This document shows positions 50,184 to 59,613 of a stretch of 64,000 bases of DNA, piece by piece. How positions within the stretch are numbered: position 1 is the stretch's first letter; each line of letters starts with the position of its first letter. A program made the translations under genes and the position numbers. The notes beneath the pieces were generated by a model that made no database searches, had not been told where the DNA came from, and saw only the letters and a list, made by a program, of their open reading frames with translations. Origin of the DNA: RGIG3178 sp963674495 (GTDB lineage: Bacteria; Bacillota; Clostridia; Christensenellales; QAND01); contig CAXXLG010000002.1 of assembly GCA_963674495.2 (NCBI GenBank), positions 992,001 through 1,056,000 of the forward strand, given 5' to 3'.

Positions 50184-51352
50184 AACCGGCCCAACGGATA
50201 GCCAAACATGTCGCAGCGCTGCCGCCTTCGGGCATACGGCGATTTTTTGATCTGGTTTCGGAGATGGAAGATGCGATCTCGCTGTCCGTTGGCGAGCCGG
50301 ATTTTCGAACGCCGTGGAATATCAGCGAAAGTGCGATTTATGCGATCGAAAAGGGGCATACGCACTATACATCGAATGCAGGCATTCTGCCCCTTCGCGA
50401 ACAGATCTGTCGGTATTATAAACAGCGTTACGGCGTTTCGTACGAAACGAACGAAGTGGTTGTAACGGTGGGCGCCAGTGAAGGCATTGACCTTGCACTG
50501 CGCGCGTTGATCGAGCCGGGAGACGAGGTCATCATACCCGCCCCGTGCTATGTATCCTATGCGCCCAGCGTCATCCTATCCGGCGGCAAGGCGATCGCCG
50601 CGCCCATCCATGCGGACAACGCATGTAAGATCACCCCTGAAACTATTTTGAGCCTTGTAACGCCCAAAACCAAAGCGATGATACTGCCTTACCCCAACAA
50701 TCCGACCGGGGCCATCCTAACCGGCGAAGAGTTACAAGCGTTGGCCGCGGCCATCGAACAAACCGATATCATCGTCATCGCGGACGAAATCTATTCCGAG
50801 CTCACCTACGGACGACAGCATGTGTCCATCGCCTCCATCCCTTCCATGTATGAACGGACCATCGTGTTAAACGGTTTTTCCAAGGCGTTTGCCATGACGG
50901 GTTGGCGTCTGGGGTATGTACTGGCGCCGCGGGAACTGCTTTTGCCCATGCTGCGCATCCATCAATACGTGATCATGTGTGCATCCACCATGAGCCAGTA
51001 TGCTGGCTTGGAAGCGCTGACAAGCGGGTTTAACGACGACTTTGCTCAGGTTGAAAAGATGGTGCGTGAATATGACCGGCGTCGCAGATTTCTTGTCAAA
51101 GGCTTGCGCGAGATTGGCTTGCCATGTTTTGAGCCGGAGGGCGCGTTTTATGCCTTCCCAGATATCAGCGGTACGGGGCTTACCAGCGAGGAGTTTTGCA
51201 GGCAGCTTTTGAATCAGAAGAAGATTGCCGTTGTGCCCGGCACCGCGTTCGGACAGAGTGGGGAAGGGTTTGTGCGCATATCGTATGCCGCCAGCATGCA
51301 GAACATTCAGATTGCGGTTGCACGCATAGGAGAATATTTGCGTGAAAGATAA
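50180..51352 (+). CDS. Pyridoxal-phosphate aminotransferase, class I/II
   Basis: A 390-residue aminotransferase. It has the N-terminal SLSVGEPDFRTPWNI segment, substrate-binding YPNNPTGAILTGEEL, and the PLP-binding lysine in VLNGFSKAFAMTGWRLGY, plus the cofactor-holding Asp in IVIADEIYSEL. It resembles the aspartate/aromatic aminotransferase (PatA/AraT) group; which amino acid it uses is unclear. It overlaps the Lrp regulator at the start and the first HAD gene by 11 bp at the end, so the operon continues into the HAD array. Confidence 0.92.
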   Translation: MKPAQRIAKHVAALPPSGIRRFFDLVSEMEDAISLSVGEPDFRTPWNISESAIYAIEKGHTHYTSNAGILPLREQICRYYKQRYGVSYETNEVVVTVGASEGIDLALRALIEPGDEVIIPAPCYVSYAPSVILSGGKAIAAPIHADNACKITPETILSLVTPKTKAMILPYPNNPTGAILTGEELQALAAAIEQTDIIVIADEIYSELTYGRQHVSIASIPSMYERTIVLNGFSKAFAMTGWRLGYVLAPRELLLPMLRIHQYVIMCASTMSQYAGLEALTSGFNDDFAQVEKMVREYDRRRRFLVKGLREIGLPCFEPEGAFYAFPDISGTGLTSEEFCRQLLNQKKIAVVPGTAFGQSGEGFVRISYAASMQNIQIAVARIGEYLRER

Positions 51353-52209
51353 AGCGGCTAATATCCAGCTGATTGCAACGGATGTTGATGGCACGTTTTT
51401 AACCAGCGGGCGTGTGCCGTCCGCGCAAACCCTAAAAGCGGTACGTGCCGCTTTGGGTATGGGCGTACGCGTCTGCGCGTGCAGTGGTCGCAATTATACG
51501 GAAATCCGGGATTTGTGCGCTTTTGCGGGCCTTAGTGATTTGGCCGTGATCAACAACGGTGCTTCCATCGTCAACTGGCGGACCGGCGCGTATATGAACG
51601 AAAGCCGGTTTGATCCCAATCGGATCGTGGACATGCTTCGCGCGCTTTTGCTGGACGCAAAGAATTACCCCTCCCCCACGCTGAGCGTGGCGGGCGGTGC
51701 AAAAACGCATATCTGTCGCGGCTACAGCGATGAAGCGATGCTGCACCGCGGCGAAGCAAAAAATAACACAAGCGGTTTTACCGCGGAGCTGTACTTCATA
51801 CACGAAAACGTCGAGGATTGGCTTAATGCGGCCGTAGAGGATACGCAGCGCATCCTCTACAATTTGGATGCTAAACGGAATGGGCCGCGTATACGTACGC
51901 TGCTTGAGCCCTATGGAGGCGTTTGTATCACCACGGCCGCGCCGGGGCGCATGGAAATCGCACCGAAGGGAACAAGCAAGGGCGAGGGCGTAAGAAAGCT
52001 GTGCGAAGTGTATGGCATTGCGCCGGAAAACACGATGGCCATTGGAGACGGGCTCAACGATGAAAGCATGCTCCGCTTTGCTGGCTTTAGGGATAGCGAT
52101 GGGAAACGCATCGCAGCAGCTTAAGGACATGGCGGACTATAGTACGGACAGCAGCGATGACGAAGGATTTGCCAACGCGCTGGACCGATATGTTTTAAAT
52201 AGGATGTGA
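51342..52209 (+). pseudogene. HAD-IIB (Cof-type) phosphatase, array member 1, frameshifted near the 3' end
   Basis: The GTG start at 51342 follows AGGAGA. The first reading frame gives 260 residues with motif I DVDGT, motif II Ser in CACSGRNYTE, motif III Lys in APKGTSKGEG and motif IV GDGLNDESM. After the GG of RFAG the frame ends in a short tail at 52124. The next frame continues LGIAMGNASQQLKDMADY to 52209, matching the other copies. Removing one T from GGCTTTAGGG (about 52083-52092) restores a continuous protein. The catalytic motifs all lie before the break, so a truncated active enzyme is possible; sequencing error is also possible. Confidence 0.8.
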
Positions 52210-52212
52210 ATC

Positions 52213-53067
52213 ATGGCGGATATTAAATTGGTAGCAACGGATCTTGATGGTACGTTTATGATGGATTTTCAAACACCCCATCCAGATAATGTGCGGATGC
52301 TGAAAAAGTGCAAGGAGCACGGGATTGCTTTTTGTCTCTGTACCGGGCGGAATTGGCGCGGTATACGCGATTTGGTGGCCAACGTGCCGTTCGATCGCTT
52401 TTGCGTGATCAACAACGGCGCGTCCATCTACGACAGCAAAACGGGTACATTGCGGTACCGAAACCGCTTTGCTCCACAGACGGCACGGGATATACTGGAC
52501 ATCCTGTCCGAGTTTGAAAACGCACACGTCGGTGTTTCTACCACCGACAGTACACATGTGCTGGAGGATCGTATGGAAAGCGAAGCGCGAGACAGGTGGT
52601 TGGAGCGCGCAAAGAACAATCCCGAATGGGCGGGCGGATTTTTCATGCACAAGACGGTGGATGATCTGATGGACGCCTGCCGGGAGGATATGCAGCGCAT
52701 TAACATAGGCATTGACATCGTTGCGCCGGGTATGCTGGAATTGGTGTATGACAAGCTCAGCGTTGTCGCCGATGTTGAGATCACAAGTGGCGGAGCCGGC
52801 CACATGGAGATTTCCGCAAAAGACGGTACTAAGGCGGAGGCGCTGTCCGTATTGGCGGACATCTATGAAGCGAAGCCTGAAAACGTGCTGGCGCTGGGGG
52901 ACAACTACAACGATATGCACATGCTGATTTGGGCCGGTACCGGCGTTGCGATGGGCAACGCGGATCCGAGACTCAAAAGTGTGGCGGATTATGTGACCGA
53001 TACGAACGTCAACGCAGGCGTTGCCAAAGCGATCGATCGAATCGTGTTTGGAAAGTCGGATCAATAG
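52213..53067 (+). CDS. HAD-IIB (Cof-type) phosphatase, array member 2
   Basis: A 284-residue protein beginning MADIKLVATDLDGTFMMD. It has motif I DLDGT, motif II Thr in CLCTGRNWRGI, motif III Lys in SAKDGTKAEAL and motif IV GDNYNDMHML. Residues about 90-185 form the variable C2 cap. The GAGNP-like start of the C-terminal GTGVAMGNADPRLKSVADYV matches the rest of the array. It starts three bases after member 1's restored stop. Substrate unknown; the cap differs from the neighbours except member 3. Confidence 0.9.
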   Translation: MADIKLVATDLDGTFMMDFQTPHPDNVRMLKKCKEHGIAFCLCTGRNWRGIRDLVANVPFDRFCVINNGASIYDSKTGTLRYRNRFAPQTARDILDILSEFENAHVGVSTTDSTHVLEDRMESEARDRWLERAKNNPEWAGGFFMHKTVDDLMDACREDMQRINIGIDIVAPGMLELVYDKLSVVADVEITSGGAGHMEISAKDGTKAEALSVLADIYEAKPENVLALGDNYNDMHMLIWAGTGVAMGNADPRLKSVADYVTDTNVNAGVAKAIDRIVFGKSDQ

Positions 53068-53087
53068 AGAAAAAACGGGGGAAAGGC

Positions 53088-53921
53088 ATGGCCAACATAA
53101 GGTTGATTGCTACGGATCTGGACGGAACGTTTTTGAGCAATGTGCATACGCCGCATCCCGAAAATGTGCGTGCCATGCGTGCTTGCCAGGAGGCGGGCAT
53201 TCGGGTGTGCGCTCTGACCGGCCGGAATTGGACAGAGGCCAAAAAAATCGTCGAAGGCGTGGGGTTCGATAGATTCTGCAGCATCAACAATGGCACCGCC
53301 ATACTGGATACGCATACGAAGGAATTGCGTTATCGCAACCGTTTTCATCCGTCGGCAATGCGCAGCCTGATCGATTGCGCCTGTACATTTGAAGGCGCAC
53401 GCTTTTGTGTGACCGGTACATTTATGAACCATCAGCTGCGCGATCGACAGGTGACAGGATTTACAAATGCCCTGCAGCCCTATCTTGACCCGCAAGACCG
53501 AACGAAAACCGAATTGTACGATTCACCGGACGAGCTGTACGCCCAAAGCTCAGGGGATGCCCAACGCCTGTTTTTGCAACTGCCGTATTCCGACGCGAAA
53601 TTGCGACAACTTGTGTATGAAAAGGTCAATCACATCGTGCCGGCGGACATTACATCCAGCGGCGACGATGGCATGGAGATCATGCCCAAGGGCGCAAGCA
53701 AAGCGGATACGCTGCGCGTATTGGTGGACATTTACAACGTGCGGCTGGATAACGTCATGGCTTTTGGGGACAGCATCAACGATATTCCGATGCTTGAAGC
53801 CGCCGGTGTGGGGGTGGCCATGGCGAACGGCGACGAGGATATTCAGCGAATTGCGGATCATATCGCACCGGCCAACACGGCGGGTGGTTTTGCAAAGATC
53901 ATCTGGCGGATGGTTTTGTAA
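53088..53921 (+). CDS. HAD-IIB (Cof-type) phosphatase, array member 3
   Basis: A 277-residue protein starting MANIRLIATDLDGTFLSN, with GGGGGAAAGG before the ATG; a much earlier in-frame ATG lies inside member 2. It has motif II Thr in CALTGRNWTEA, motif III Lys in MPKGASKADTL and motif IV GDSINDIPML. The cap (DCACTFEGARFCVTGTFMN and following) is different in sequence from member 2. It ends at a strong terminator at 53934-53957, so members 1-3 form the first transcript. Confidence 0.9.
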   Translation: MANIRLIATDLDGTFLSNVHTPHPENVRAMRACQEAGIRVCALTGRNWTEAKKIVEGVGFDRFCSINNGTAILDTHTKELRYRNRFHPSAMRSLIDCACTFEGARFCVTGTFMNHQLRDRQVTGFTNALQPYLDPQDRTKTELYDSPDELYAQSSGDAQRLFLQLPYSDAKLRQLVYEKVNHIVPADITSSGDDGMEIMPKGASKADTLRVLVDIYNVRLDNVMAFGDSINDIPMLEAAGVGVAMANGDEDIQRIADHIAPANTAGGFAKIIWRMVL

Positions 53922-53933
53922 TCAGGCAATCGG

Positions 53934-53957
53934 CGCCGCATATTGCGGCGTTTTTTT
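53934..53957 (+). terminator. Terminator after HAD array member 3
   Basis: CGCCGCA and TGCGGCG form a perfect stem with a TAT loop, followed by seven T residues. Confidence 0.92.
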
Positions 53958-54017
53958 ATACAAAATAAGGGGCAGAACATGGTGATTAAAAACATCAATA
54001 ACAATGTACACACATAT

Positions 54018-54031
54018 ATATACATGTATAT
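54018..54031 (+). repeat. Short perfect palindrome before HAD array member 4
   Basis: The 14-bp palindrome centred on CATG at 54023-54026 lies in an AT-rich stretch. It precedes a TATAAT at 54043-54048 and may be a regulatory site. Confidence 0.4.
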
Positions 54032-54104
54032 GATATGAGGGATATAATGGCGGAAACAAGAAATTTGGATGCGTGTTTTCTGCCGATACAGGGCGATGTT
54101 GTGC

Positions 54105-54133
54105 TTGCCGTGCGGGTGGGATAACTGTATACT
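54105..54133 (+). promoter_or_regulatory. Promoter for HAD array member 4
   Basis: TTGCCG (54105-54110), a 17-bp spacer and TATACT (54128-54133), 42 bp before the start of member 4. Confidence 0.55.
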
Positions 54134-54175
54134 GTAACCAAGTGAATTGTTGTAAACAGGATGGGGCGGGATAAC

Positions 54176-55030
54176 ATGGCGGATATTCGGTTGATAGTCA
54201 CCGATTTGGATGGGACTTTTTTGGTTACCCACAACGACGCCCATTCGGAAAATGTACGTGCCATTCGCCATGCGCAGGACAAGGGCATCATGGTATGCGC
54301 CTGTACCGGCCGGAGCTGGACGATGTGTCGATATGTTGTCAAGCGGTACGGATTTGATCCATGGACCATCACTTCCGGCGGCGCGGCCATCATGGACGCC
54401 GACAACGAGGAAGCCCTGTTTTTACGCACCATACAACCTACTGCCTTGCTGCCGCTGCTGTACGCATCATGGCGGACAGGCATTGAAACGATGGAGGTTT
54501 TCAGCACCGACGAGCGAGCTTGTTTTGGTATGGGACTGACGGAACAGGCATTGCGTGTGCAGATACGAAACGCGGTCATTCCACAAAATTTGTGGGAGAA
54601 CTACCAACCCTACGCTAAATTTCTTGATCTGTTCTATGCCGTGGAGAACAAGAGCGAGTTGGTTTATCTGATTACAAAGGAAAATACCGGGCTGATGCCA
54701 CGTCGGCTGCATGAAATTATTGAGCAGCTTGATGCGTTTGATTTGACGATCTCATCCACCGGATGCGTGGATGTACTGCCCCGCGGTTGTGATAAGGAGC
54801 GGGCGCTCGTGCGGCTGTGCCGTATGCTGAATATACACCGGGAGAACGTGATGGCCATCGGCGATCAGGAAAACGATATATCCATGATCCGGTGGGCGGG
54901 TGTCGGCGTGGCGATGGGTCAGGCGGATGAGATGGTTAGGCGGGCGGCGGACATCGTGACGGTGGATAACCGGGATGCCGGTGTTGCCAAAGCCATCTAT
55001 GAAGTAGCGATGGGATATCAATTTGATTGA
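54176..55030 (+). CDS. HAD-IIB (Cof-type) phosphatase, array member 4
   Basis: A 284-residue protein starting MADIRLIVTDLDGTFLVT after GGGGCGGG; the ATG at 54161 is less likely as it would leave no ribosome binding site. Motif II Thr is in CACTGRSWTMC, motif III Lys in LPRGCDKERAL and motif IV GDQENDISMI. The cap differs strongly from members 1-3 (for example TMEVFSTDERACFGMG). A 117-bp gap follows. Substrate unknown. Confidence 0.9.
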   Translation: MADIRLIVTDLDGTFLVTHNDAHSENVRAIRHAQDKGIMVCACTGRSWTMCRYVVKRYGFDPWTITSGGAAIMDADNEEALFLRTIQPTALLPLLYASWRTGIETMEVFSTDERACFGMGLTEQALRVQIRNAVIPQNLWENYQPYAKFLDLFYAVENKSELVYLITKENTGLMPRRLHEIIEQLDAFDLTISSTGCVDVLPRGCDKERALVRLCRMLNIHRENVMAIGDQENDISMIRWAGVGVAMGQADEMVRRAADIVTVDNRDAGVAKAIYEVAMGYQFD

Positions 55031-55147
55031 TACAAGGGGCTGTGATCCCCGGGTGCCCAAGGGCTTGCCGCATTATGAAAAACGGCAGTGTTGGATAAAA
55101 AGCCAGATATGGCTTGATATATCTATTATTGATGAGGGGGACAACGA

Positions 55148-55984
55148 GTGGGAGATATTCGTTTGATTGCAACCGATTTGGACTGGACGTATCTGATCGA
55201 GGGAAAAGCATCCGATAAAAACCGACAGGCAGTGCAGCGCGCACGCCAAAAAGGCGTGCGAGTTTTTGCTTGTACGGCGAGGCCGTGGGCGATGTGTGAC
55301 GAGCTGATTCAAAACCTAGGTTTTGACGAATATGCCATAACTAGCAACGGCGCGGCCGTGGTGGATGTCAACACCGGCCGTGCCAGCGAACCCTGCCCGC
55401 TCAAGCGTGAATGGCTCCGGCCCATCGTGGAACACATCCTATCTCTGGGCTATAAGGTGGACCTGTTTTGCGGGAACTTTGTGCATACGCTCGACGGCGT
55501 GCGCACCGACGCTATCGCGCGTCATCTTTTGGAAAATGAGGAGATAAAGCCCACCCGTTACGTGAGAACCCGGACGTTTTCTGACAGGGAGGAATGGCTG
55601 AATCAAAGCCAGGACAGCACCGAAATGATCCGCATACAGGTTCCCAAACCACTGCCCATGCCAAAGGAGATTCAGGATTTCATCGATCCGATCGCACCGT
55701 TTGTCATCACCAGCAGCTACAAGGGACACTGGGATATCGGACATCCCGATGCGAGCAAGGAAAAGGCGCTGGGCAAGATCTGCCGGTGGCTGGGCATTCA
55801 AAGGGAACAGACCATGGCCATCGGAGACGGCGACAACGACATTGGCATGATCCGCTGGGCCGGTGTTGGCGTGGCAATGGATAACGCCGACGAATGCGTC
55901 AAACAGGCGGCGGATTACGTTACGGGACGCTTTGACAACGACGGTTTTGCCGATGCGATCAACCGGTACGTGTTGAAGGTGTAG
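55148..55984 (+). CDS. HAD-IIB (Cof-type) phosphatase, array member 5, with DLDWT motif I
   Basis: A 278-residue protein with a GTG start at 55148 behind GAGGGGGAC. The first motif reads ATDLDWTYLIE, where every other array member has DLDGT; the change is a single G to T (codon 55184-55186, TGG). Both aspartates remain. Motif II Thr is in FACTARPWAMC, motif III Lys in HPDASKEKAL and motif IV GDGDNDIGMI. The bulky Trp next to the catalytic Asp may affect the active site or the flap. Cap resembles member 6. Confidence 0.9.
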   Translation: MGDIRLIATDLDWTYLIEGKASDKNRQAVQRARQKGVRVFACTARPWAMCDELIQNLGFDEYAITSNGAAVVDVNTGRASEPCPLKREWLRPIVEHILSLGYKVDLFCGNFVHTLDGVRTDAIARHLLENEEIKPTRYVRTRTFSDREEWLNQSQDSTEMIRIQVPKPLPMPKEIQDFIDPIAPFVITSSYKGHWDIGHPDASKEKALGKICRWLGIQREQTMAIGDGDNDIGMIRWAGVGVAMDNADECVKQAADYVTGRFDNDGFADAINRYVLKV

Positions 55985-55987
55985 CGG

Positions 55988-56845
55988 ATGGTTGATATGG
56001 ATATTAAATTGATCGTCACCGATTTGGACGGCACCTATGTCGACCTTGGCGTGGCTTCATACGAAAACAAGCGTGCGGTGGAACTGGCGCAAGCAAAAGG
56101 CGTTAAGGTGGTGGCATGCACTGGACGCTGCTGGGCGATGTGCGACGAATTGATCCCTACGTTGGGCTTTGACGAATTTGTGGTGACCAGCAACGGCGCA
56201 TCCATCATGCATACAAACAGCGGGAACATCGTGTACCGCCAATGCCTTGATCCAAGTTGGCTACCGCCGTTGTTTGAGGCAGCGATGGCGTCCGGCACGC
56301 CGTTTGATGTGTTTTGCGGACCGCTGATTCATACGTTTGTAAAGAACCGTTCGCAGTGGACCGTCCGATGTGAAGCGTACGCTTCGACGGAGCCCAGCGG
56401 ACAAATTATGAAAATTATGCAATTTTCTGACTACCCAAGCTGGATAGAAGCGACAAAGGACAAGGCTGAGTTATTTCGCGTGGAAGTTGAGCCCGGTATG
56501 CCCTATCCGCCTGCGTTGCAGCGTGCCGTTGATACATACGACATGGGCAGCAACATGACCATGAGCTTTGTGGATCATTACGACTTGTGCCATCCGCAGG
56601 CGAGCAAGGCGCTTGCGATCGATTTCCTATGCAAAAATTTAGGGATACAGAAGGAACACGTTATGGCGCTGGGAGACAGCAATAACGATATTGGTATGAT
56701 ACGCCATGCCGGCCTTGGCATTGCGATGGGGGATGCGGCGGATACGGTTCGCGCAGCGGCGGATATTGTGGCTCCGCCAGGCGCTCAAAATGGATTTGCC
56801 TGGGCGGTACACAAATTCGTACTCGGACACGGACAAGGAGAGTAG
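55988..56845 (+). CDS. HAD-IIB (Cof-type) phosphatase, array member 6
   Basis: A 285-residue protein. Two starts are possible, 55988 (MVDMDIKL) and 55997 (MDIKLIVTDLDGT); no strong ribosome binding site decides. Motif II Thr is in VACTGRCWAMC, motif III Lys in HPQASKALAI and motif IV GDSNNDIGMI. It has CDELIPTLGFDEFVVTSNG, nearly the same as in member 5, so these two form a recent pair. It begins three bases after member 5. Substrate unknown. Confidence 0.9.
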   Translation: MVDMDIKLIVTDLDGTYVDLGVASYENKRAVELAQAKGVKVVACTGRCWAMCDELIPTLGFDEFVVTSNGASIMHTNSGNIVYRQCLDPSWLPPLFEAAMASGTPFDVFCGPLIHTFVKNRSQWTVRCEAYASTEPSGQIMKIMQFSDYPSWIEATKDKAELFRVEVEPGMPYPPALQRAVDTYDMGSNMTMSFVDHYDLCHPQASKALAIDFLCKNLGIQKEHVMALGDSNNDIGMIRHAGLGIAMGDAADTVRAAADIVAPPGAQNGFAWAVHKFVLGHGQGE

Positions 56846-56846
56846 C

Positions 56847-57707
56847 ATGCCGCAAATTAAATTGATTGTTACGGATTTGGACGGGACATTTACCAAAAAC
56901 AAATACGAGTTTTGCGAAGAAAATGCACAGGCGGTGCGCATGGCGCAACAAAGCGGCATTCACGTTTGCGCATGCACCGCCCGCAATTGGGCTCTGGCAA
57001 AGGGACAGGTGCGCCGCGCCGGCCTTGAGCGCTATACGGTCACGTGCAACGGCGCGTCCATCGTCGTCAATCAAACCGGATTGCCCGTTGTCAGAACGCG
57101 TCTGGCGCCAGAAGATGTGGAGGGTTTACTCAACCTGGGTGTCAAACACAATGCGTGCGTTGCAGTGTACACCAACGAGCAGATTCTTTTTTTGGATGGT
57201 TATGCCGCGCAGCACTATGAATCATTTCCAAGCCACTGGGCAACGGTGGACCGGAATCTGGCCATTCCGGTTACGCGATGCCACGGCATATTGGAAATGG
57301 TGATACTGGGGGCGGAATCAGCCGAATTGGTAGAATTCATACACCCCGACGGCGTTCAAATGAACGGGCAGGAGCGGGCATTTTTGCAGCGATTCTCCGT
57401 ATCCGGCTTGGGCGGCCACTGCATTTTCATCATGCAACACGGCGTGAGCAAACTCAGCGGCATCCAACAGTTGGCCGAAATTACCAAAGTGCCGCGCGAG
57501 AACATTATGGCTATCGGTGACAACGATAACGATGCGGACATGCTGCGCTGGGCGGGCGTGGGCGTCGCGGTGGGGGATGGCAACGACGCTGCGAAAGCAG
57601 TGGCTGACTACATTACAAAACCACACGATCGGGGCGGGTTCTATCATGCAGTGATGGATATCGCGCTCACCGGCCGGCCAATTAAACGATGTGGAGATGG
57701 GATATGA
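56847..57707 (+). CDS. HAD-IIB (Cof-type) phosphatase, array member 7
   Basis: A 286-residue protein; ATG at 56847 has AAGGAGAG upstream and lies one base after the stop of member 6. Motif I DLDGT, motif II Thr in CACTARNWALA, motif III Lys in QHGVSKLSGI and motif IV GDNDNDADML. The cap is again different (FLDGYAAQHYESFPSHWATV). Its stop overlaps the start of member 8 by four bases. The usual Lys motif is present although the preceding residues are unlike the other members. Confidence 0.9.
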   Translation: MPQIKLIVTDLDGTFTKNKYEFCEENAQAVRMAQQSGIHVCACTARNWALAKGQVRRAGLERYTVTCNGASIVVNQTGLPVVRTRLAPEDVEGLLNLGVKHNACVAVYTNEQILFLDGYAAQHYESFPSHWATVDRNLAIPVTRCHGILEMVILGAESAELVEFIHPDGVQMNGQERAFLQRFSVSGLGGHCIFIMQHGVSKLSGIQQLAEITKVPRENIMAIGDNDNDADMLRWAGVGVAVGDGNDAAKAVADYITKPHDRGGFYHAVMDIALTGRPIKRCGDGI

Positions 57708-58552
57708 AACCAATCAAACTGATTGTTACCGATTTAGATGGTACGTTTTTGAATACATACCACGATGTCAATGAGGAGAATATCCGTGCTGTCAGAGCCG
57801 CGCGGGAGCAGGGCATTGTCGTGTGCCCGGTGACGGCACGAAATTTTGACTGCGCACGCTATGCGATTTTGACATCCGGGTTCGACCCACCGTGTGTTAC
57901 CAACAACGGCGCCACTATCGTGGACAGCCGTGATGAAAGCCTGCAGTTCTCGAACTTTATCGATCCTCCCGCCGTGCGCGCCATCGTCGAGGCTGCGGTT
58001 GAGGCGGAAGCGTCGGTGGACGTGTATGCAACGAAATTTACCGCAAGATATATACCAACGGCGCACACCACCAATCCAGAATTCCAAAACAGATGGCTTG
58101 AAAAGCCCGAATCCATGCGTCCGCATGTGTATGGCTTCAATACCATAGACGAAATGATTCAAAAGGTGCAGCATTGCGCGGAGAACATTACCGTGCACGG
58201 CAAAGACCGTGGGGAATTGCCCGGCTGGTTTTTTCGCCGCGTTGTCGAACAGGGGGAGTTTTACCTGACAAGCTCGCATCTGGCCTGCATCGACATCATG
58301 GCGTATGGATCCACCAAGTGGGAGGGCGCGCAGCGGCTGGCCGTTATGCTGGATGTTCCGCGCGAAAACGTGATGGCTTTTGGCGACAACAGCAACGACA
58401 TCGGAATGATCCGCTGGGCGGGGGTGGGCGTTGCGATGGGCAACGCGCCGGAATTTGTAAAACGTGCGGCGGACGTGGTGGCGCCGTGCAACACTGACGA
58501 TGGATTTGCCGCGGTTGTCCATCAAATTATCCAACAACAATCAAATCGATAA
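57704..58552 (+). CDS. HAD-IIB (Cof-type) phosphatase, array member 8
   Basis: A 282-residue protein starting MKPIKLIVTDLDGTFLNT; start at 57704 overlaps the previous stop (ATGA) and follows GGAGATGGG. Motif II Thr is in CPVTARNFDCA, motif III Lys in AYGSTKWEGA and motif IV GDNSNDIGMI. The cap is close to that of member 9 in its FYLTSSHLACIDIMAYGS stretch. Member 9 starts 12 bases downstream. Confidence 0.9.
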   Translation: MKPIKLIVTDLDGTFLNTYHDVNEENIRAVRAAREQGIVVCPVTARNFDCARYAILTSGFDPPCVTNNGATIVDSRDESLQFSNFIDPPAVRAIVEAAVEAEASVDVYATKFTARYIPTAHTTNPEFQNRWLEKPESMRPHVYGFNTIDEMIQKVQHCAENITVHGKDRGELPGWFFRRVVEQGEFYLTSSHLACIDIMAYGSTKWEGAQRLAVMLDVPRENVMAFGDNSNDIGMIRWAGVGVAMGNAPEFVKRAADVVAPCNTDDGFAAVVHQIIQQQSNR

Positions 58553-58564
58553 TGGGAGAAAAAT

Positions 58565-59392
58565 ATGCCTGACATACGTATTGTCATGACGGATCTGGAC
58601 GGAACGTTTATACACAATATCTTCGAACCGGTCCAGCAGAATGTCATCGCCCTGCGCCGTTGTCAACAGAACGGGATACCAGTGGTTCCGGTCACGGCGC
58701 GCAACTATAATTGTGCCCGTAAAATGGTAGTCAAGGCCGGCTTTACCGACTATGCCATCACCAACAATGGCAGTAGCATACAGGACGCCAAAACGGGGGA
58801 AAATCTTTGGGCGAATCCGATACCGGATTGTTGGCTTTTATCCGCATTGAAGCTGTGTGTGGATGCCAAGGCATATATCGACGTTCATGACTCCTTCCAT
58901 GCTGTGCATTACGGGCCCCATTTTGAAGAGGTTTCGTATCTGGAACAAGAAAACGAGCGCGAGATCGACCCGGATTTTAAAACAAACATACTGACGCTTG
59001 ATTCACCCGAGGAGATCGTGGAATTCTATGGCGGAAACGCACAGTTGATGCGTATCCGGTTCAAAGAAGACATCCCCTCGTGGTTTTACGAGGAACTGAT
59101 CAGGGCGGGAGAGTTTCAACTTACCAGTTCCCATACCAGCATTCTGGAGATTATGTCCACGGGAAGCGGTAAGCGCAATGCCGTACAAAGGCTTGCGCAG
59201 ATGTTGTCCATACAAAGAGAAAACGTGATGGCGTGCGGCGATCAATGCAACGATATGGGTATGATCTGTTGGGCGGGTGTGGGCGTGGCGATGGGCAATG
59301 CGCAGGACGCGGTTAAACGTGTGGCGGATTTTATTGCCCCTCCTTTTGACAAGGGAGGCGTTGCATACGCCATGGAGAAGTACGTATTGTAG
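58565..59392 (+). CDS. HAD-IIB (Cof-type) phosphatase, array member 9
   Basis: A 275-residue protein starting MPDIRIVMTDLDGTFIHN after GGGAG. Motif II Thr is in VPVTARNYNCA, motif III Lys in STGSGKRNAV and motif IV GDQCNDMGMI. The FQLTSSHTSILEIMSTGSG segment pairs it with member 8. Its stop is followed by a terminator at 59394-59428, so members 5-9 likely form one transcript. Confidence 0.9.
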   Translation: MPDIRIVMTDLDGTFIHNIFEPVQQNVIALRRCQQNGIPVVPVTARNYNCARKMVVKAGFTDYAITNNGSSIQDAKTGENLWANPIPDCWLLSALKLCVDAKAYIDVHDSFHAVHYGPHFEEVSYLEQENEREIDPDFKTNILTLDSPEEIVEFYGGNAQLMRIRFKEDIPSWFYEELIRAGEFQLTSSHTSILEIMSTGSGKRNAVQRLAQMLSIQRENVMACGDQCNDMGMICWAGVGVAMGNAQDAVKRVADFIAPPFDKGGVAYAMEKYVL

Positions 59393-59393
59393 A

Positions 59394-59428
59394 AAGAAGC
59401 GTCGCCCAAGGGTCGATGCTTCTTTTTT
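59394..59428 (+). terminator. Terminator after HAD array member 9
   Basis: AAGAAGC and GCTTCTT are the arms of an imperfect stem (inner TCG/CGA), followed by six T residues. Confidence 0.8.
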
Positions 59429-59528
59429 AGTGCGCTCCCAATGGACGCTAAACTCGGCGTTGCCTAAAACAAATATTGGTCACGGTGGTGCATGGATGAT
59501 TTTGTATACCGCGCCTGTGTAAAACGGG

Positions 59529-59557
59529 TGGGACAATGGATCGTTCCGTGCTATAAT
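59529..59557 (+). promoter_or_regulatory. Weak promoter for HAD array member 10
   Basis: TATAAT at 59552-59557 is a consensus -10 box; the -35 region is weak (TGGGAC at 59529-59534, 17-bp spacing). Confidence 0.5.
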
Positions 59558-59613
59558 AACTGCATATGCGCCGGGCATTAGCCGGTGCGAAGAGTTTTCT
59601 CAAAGGGGATTAT

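Noticed and set aside
52195..53064. Leftward ORF of 289 codons opposite HAD member 2
   Set aside because: It mirrors conserved HAD motifs and similar shadows appear opposite several array members; no independent evidence.
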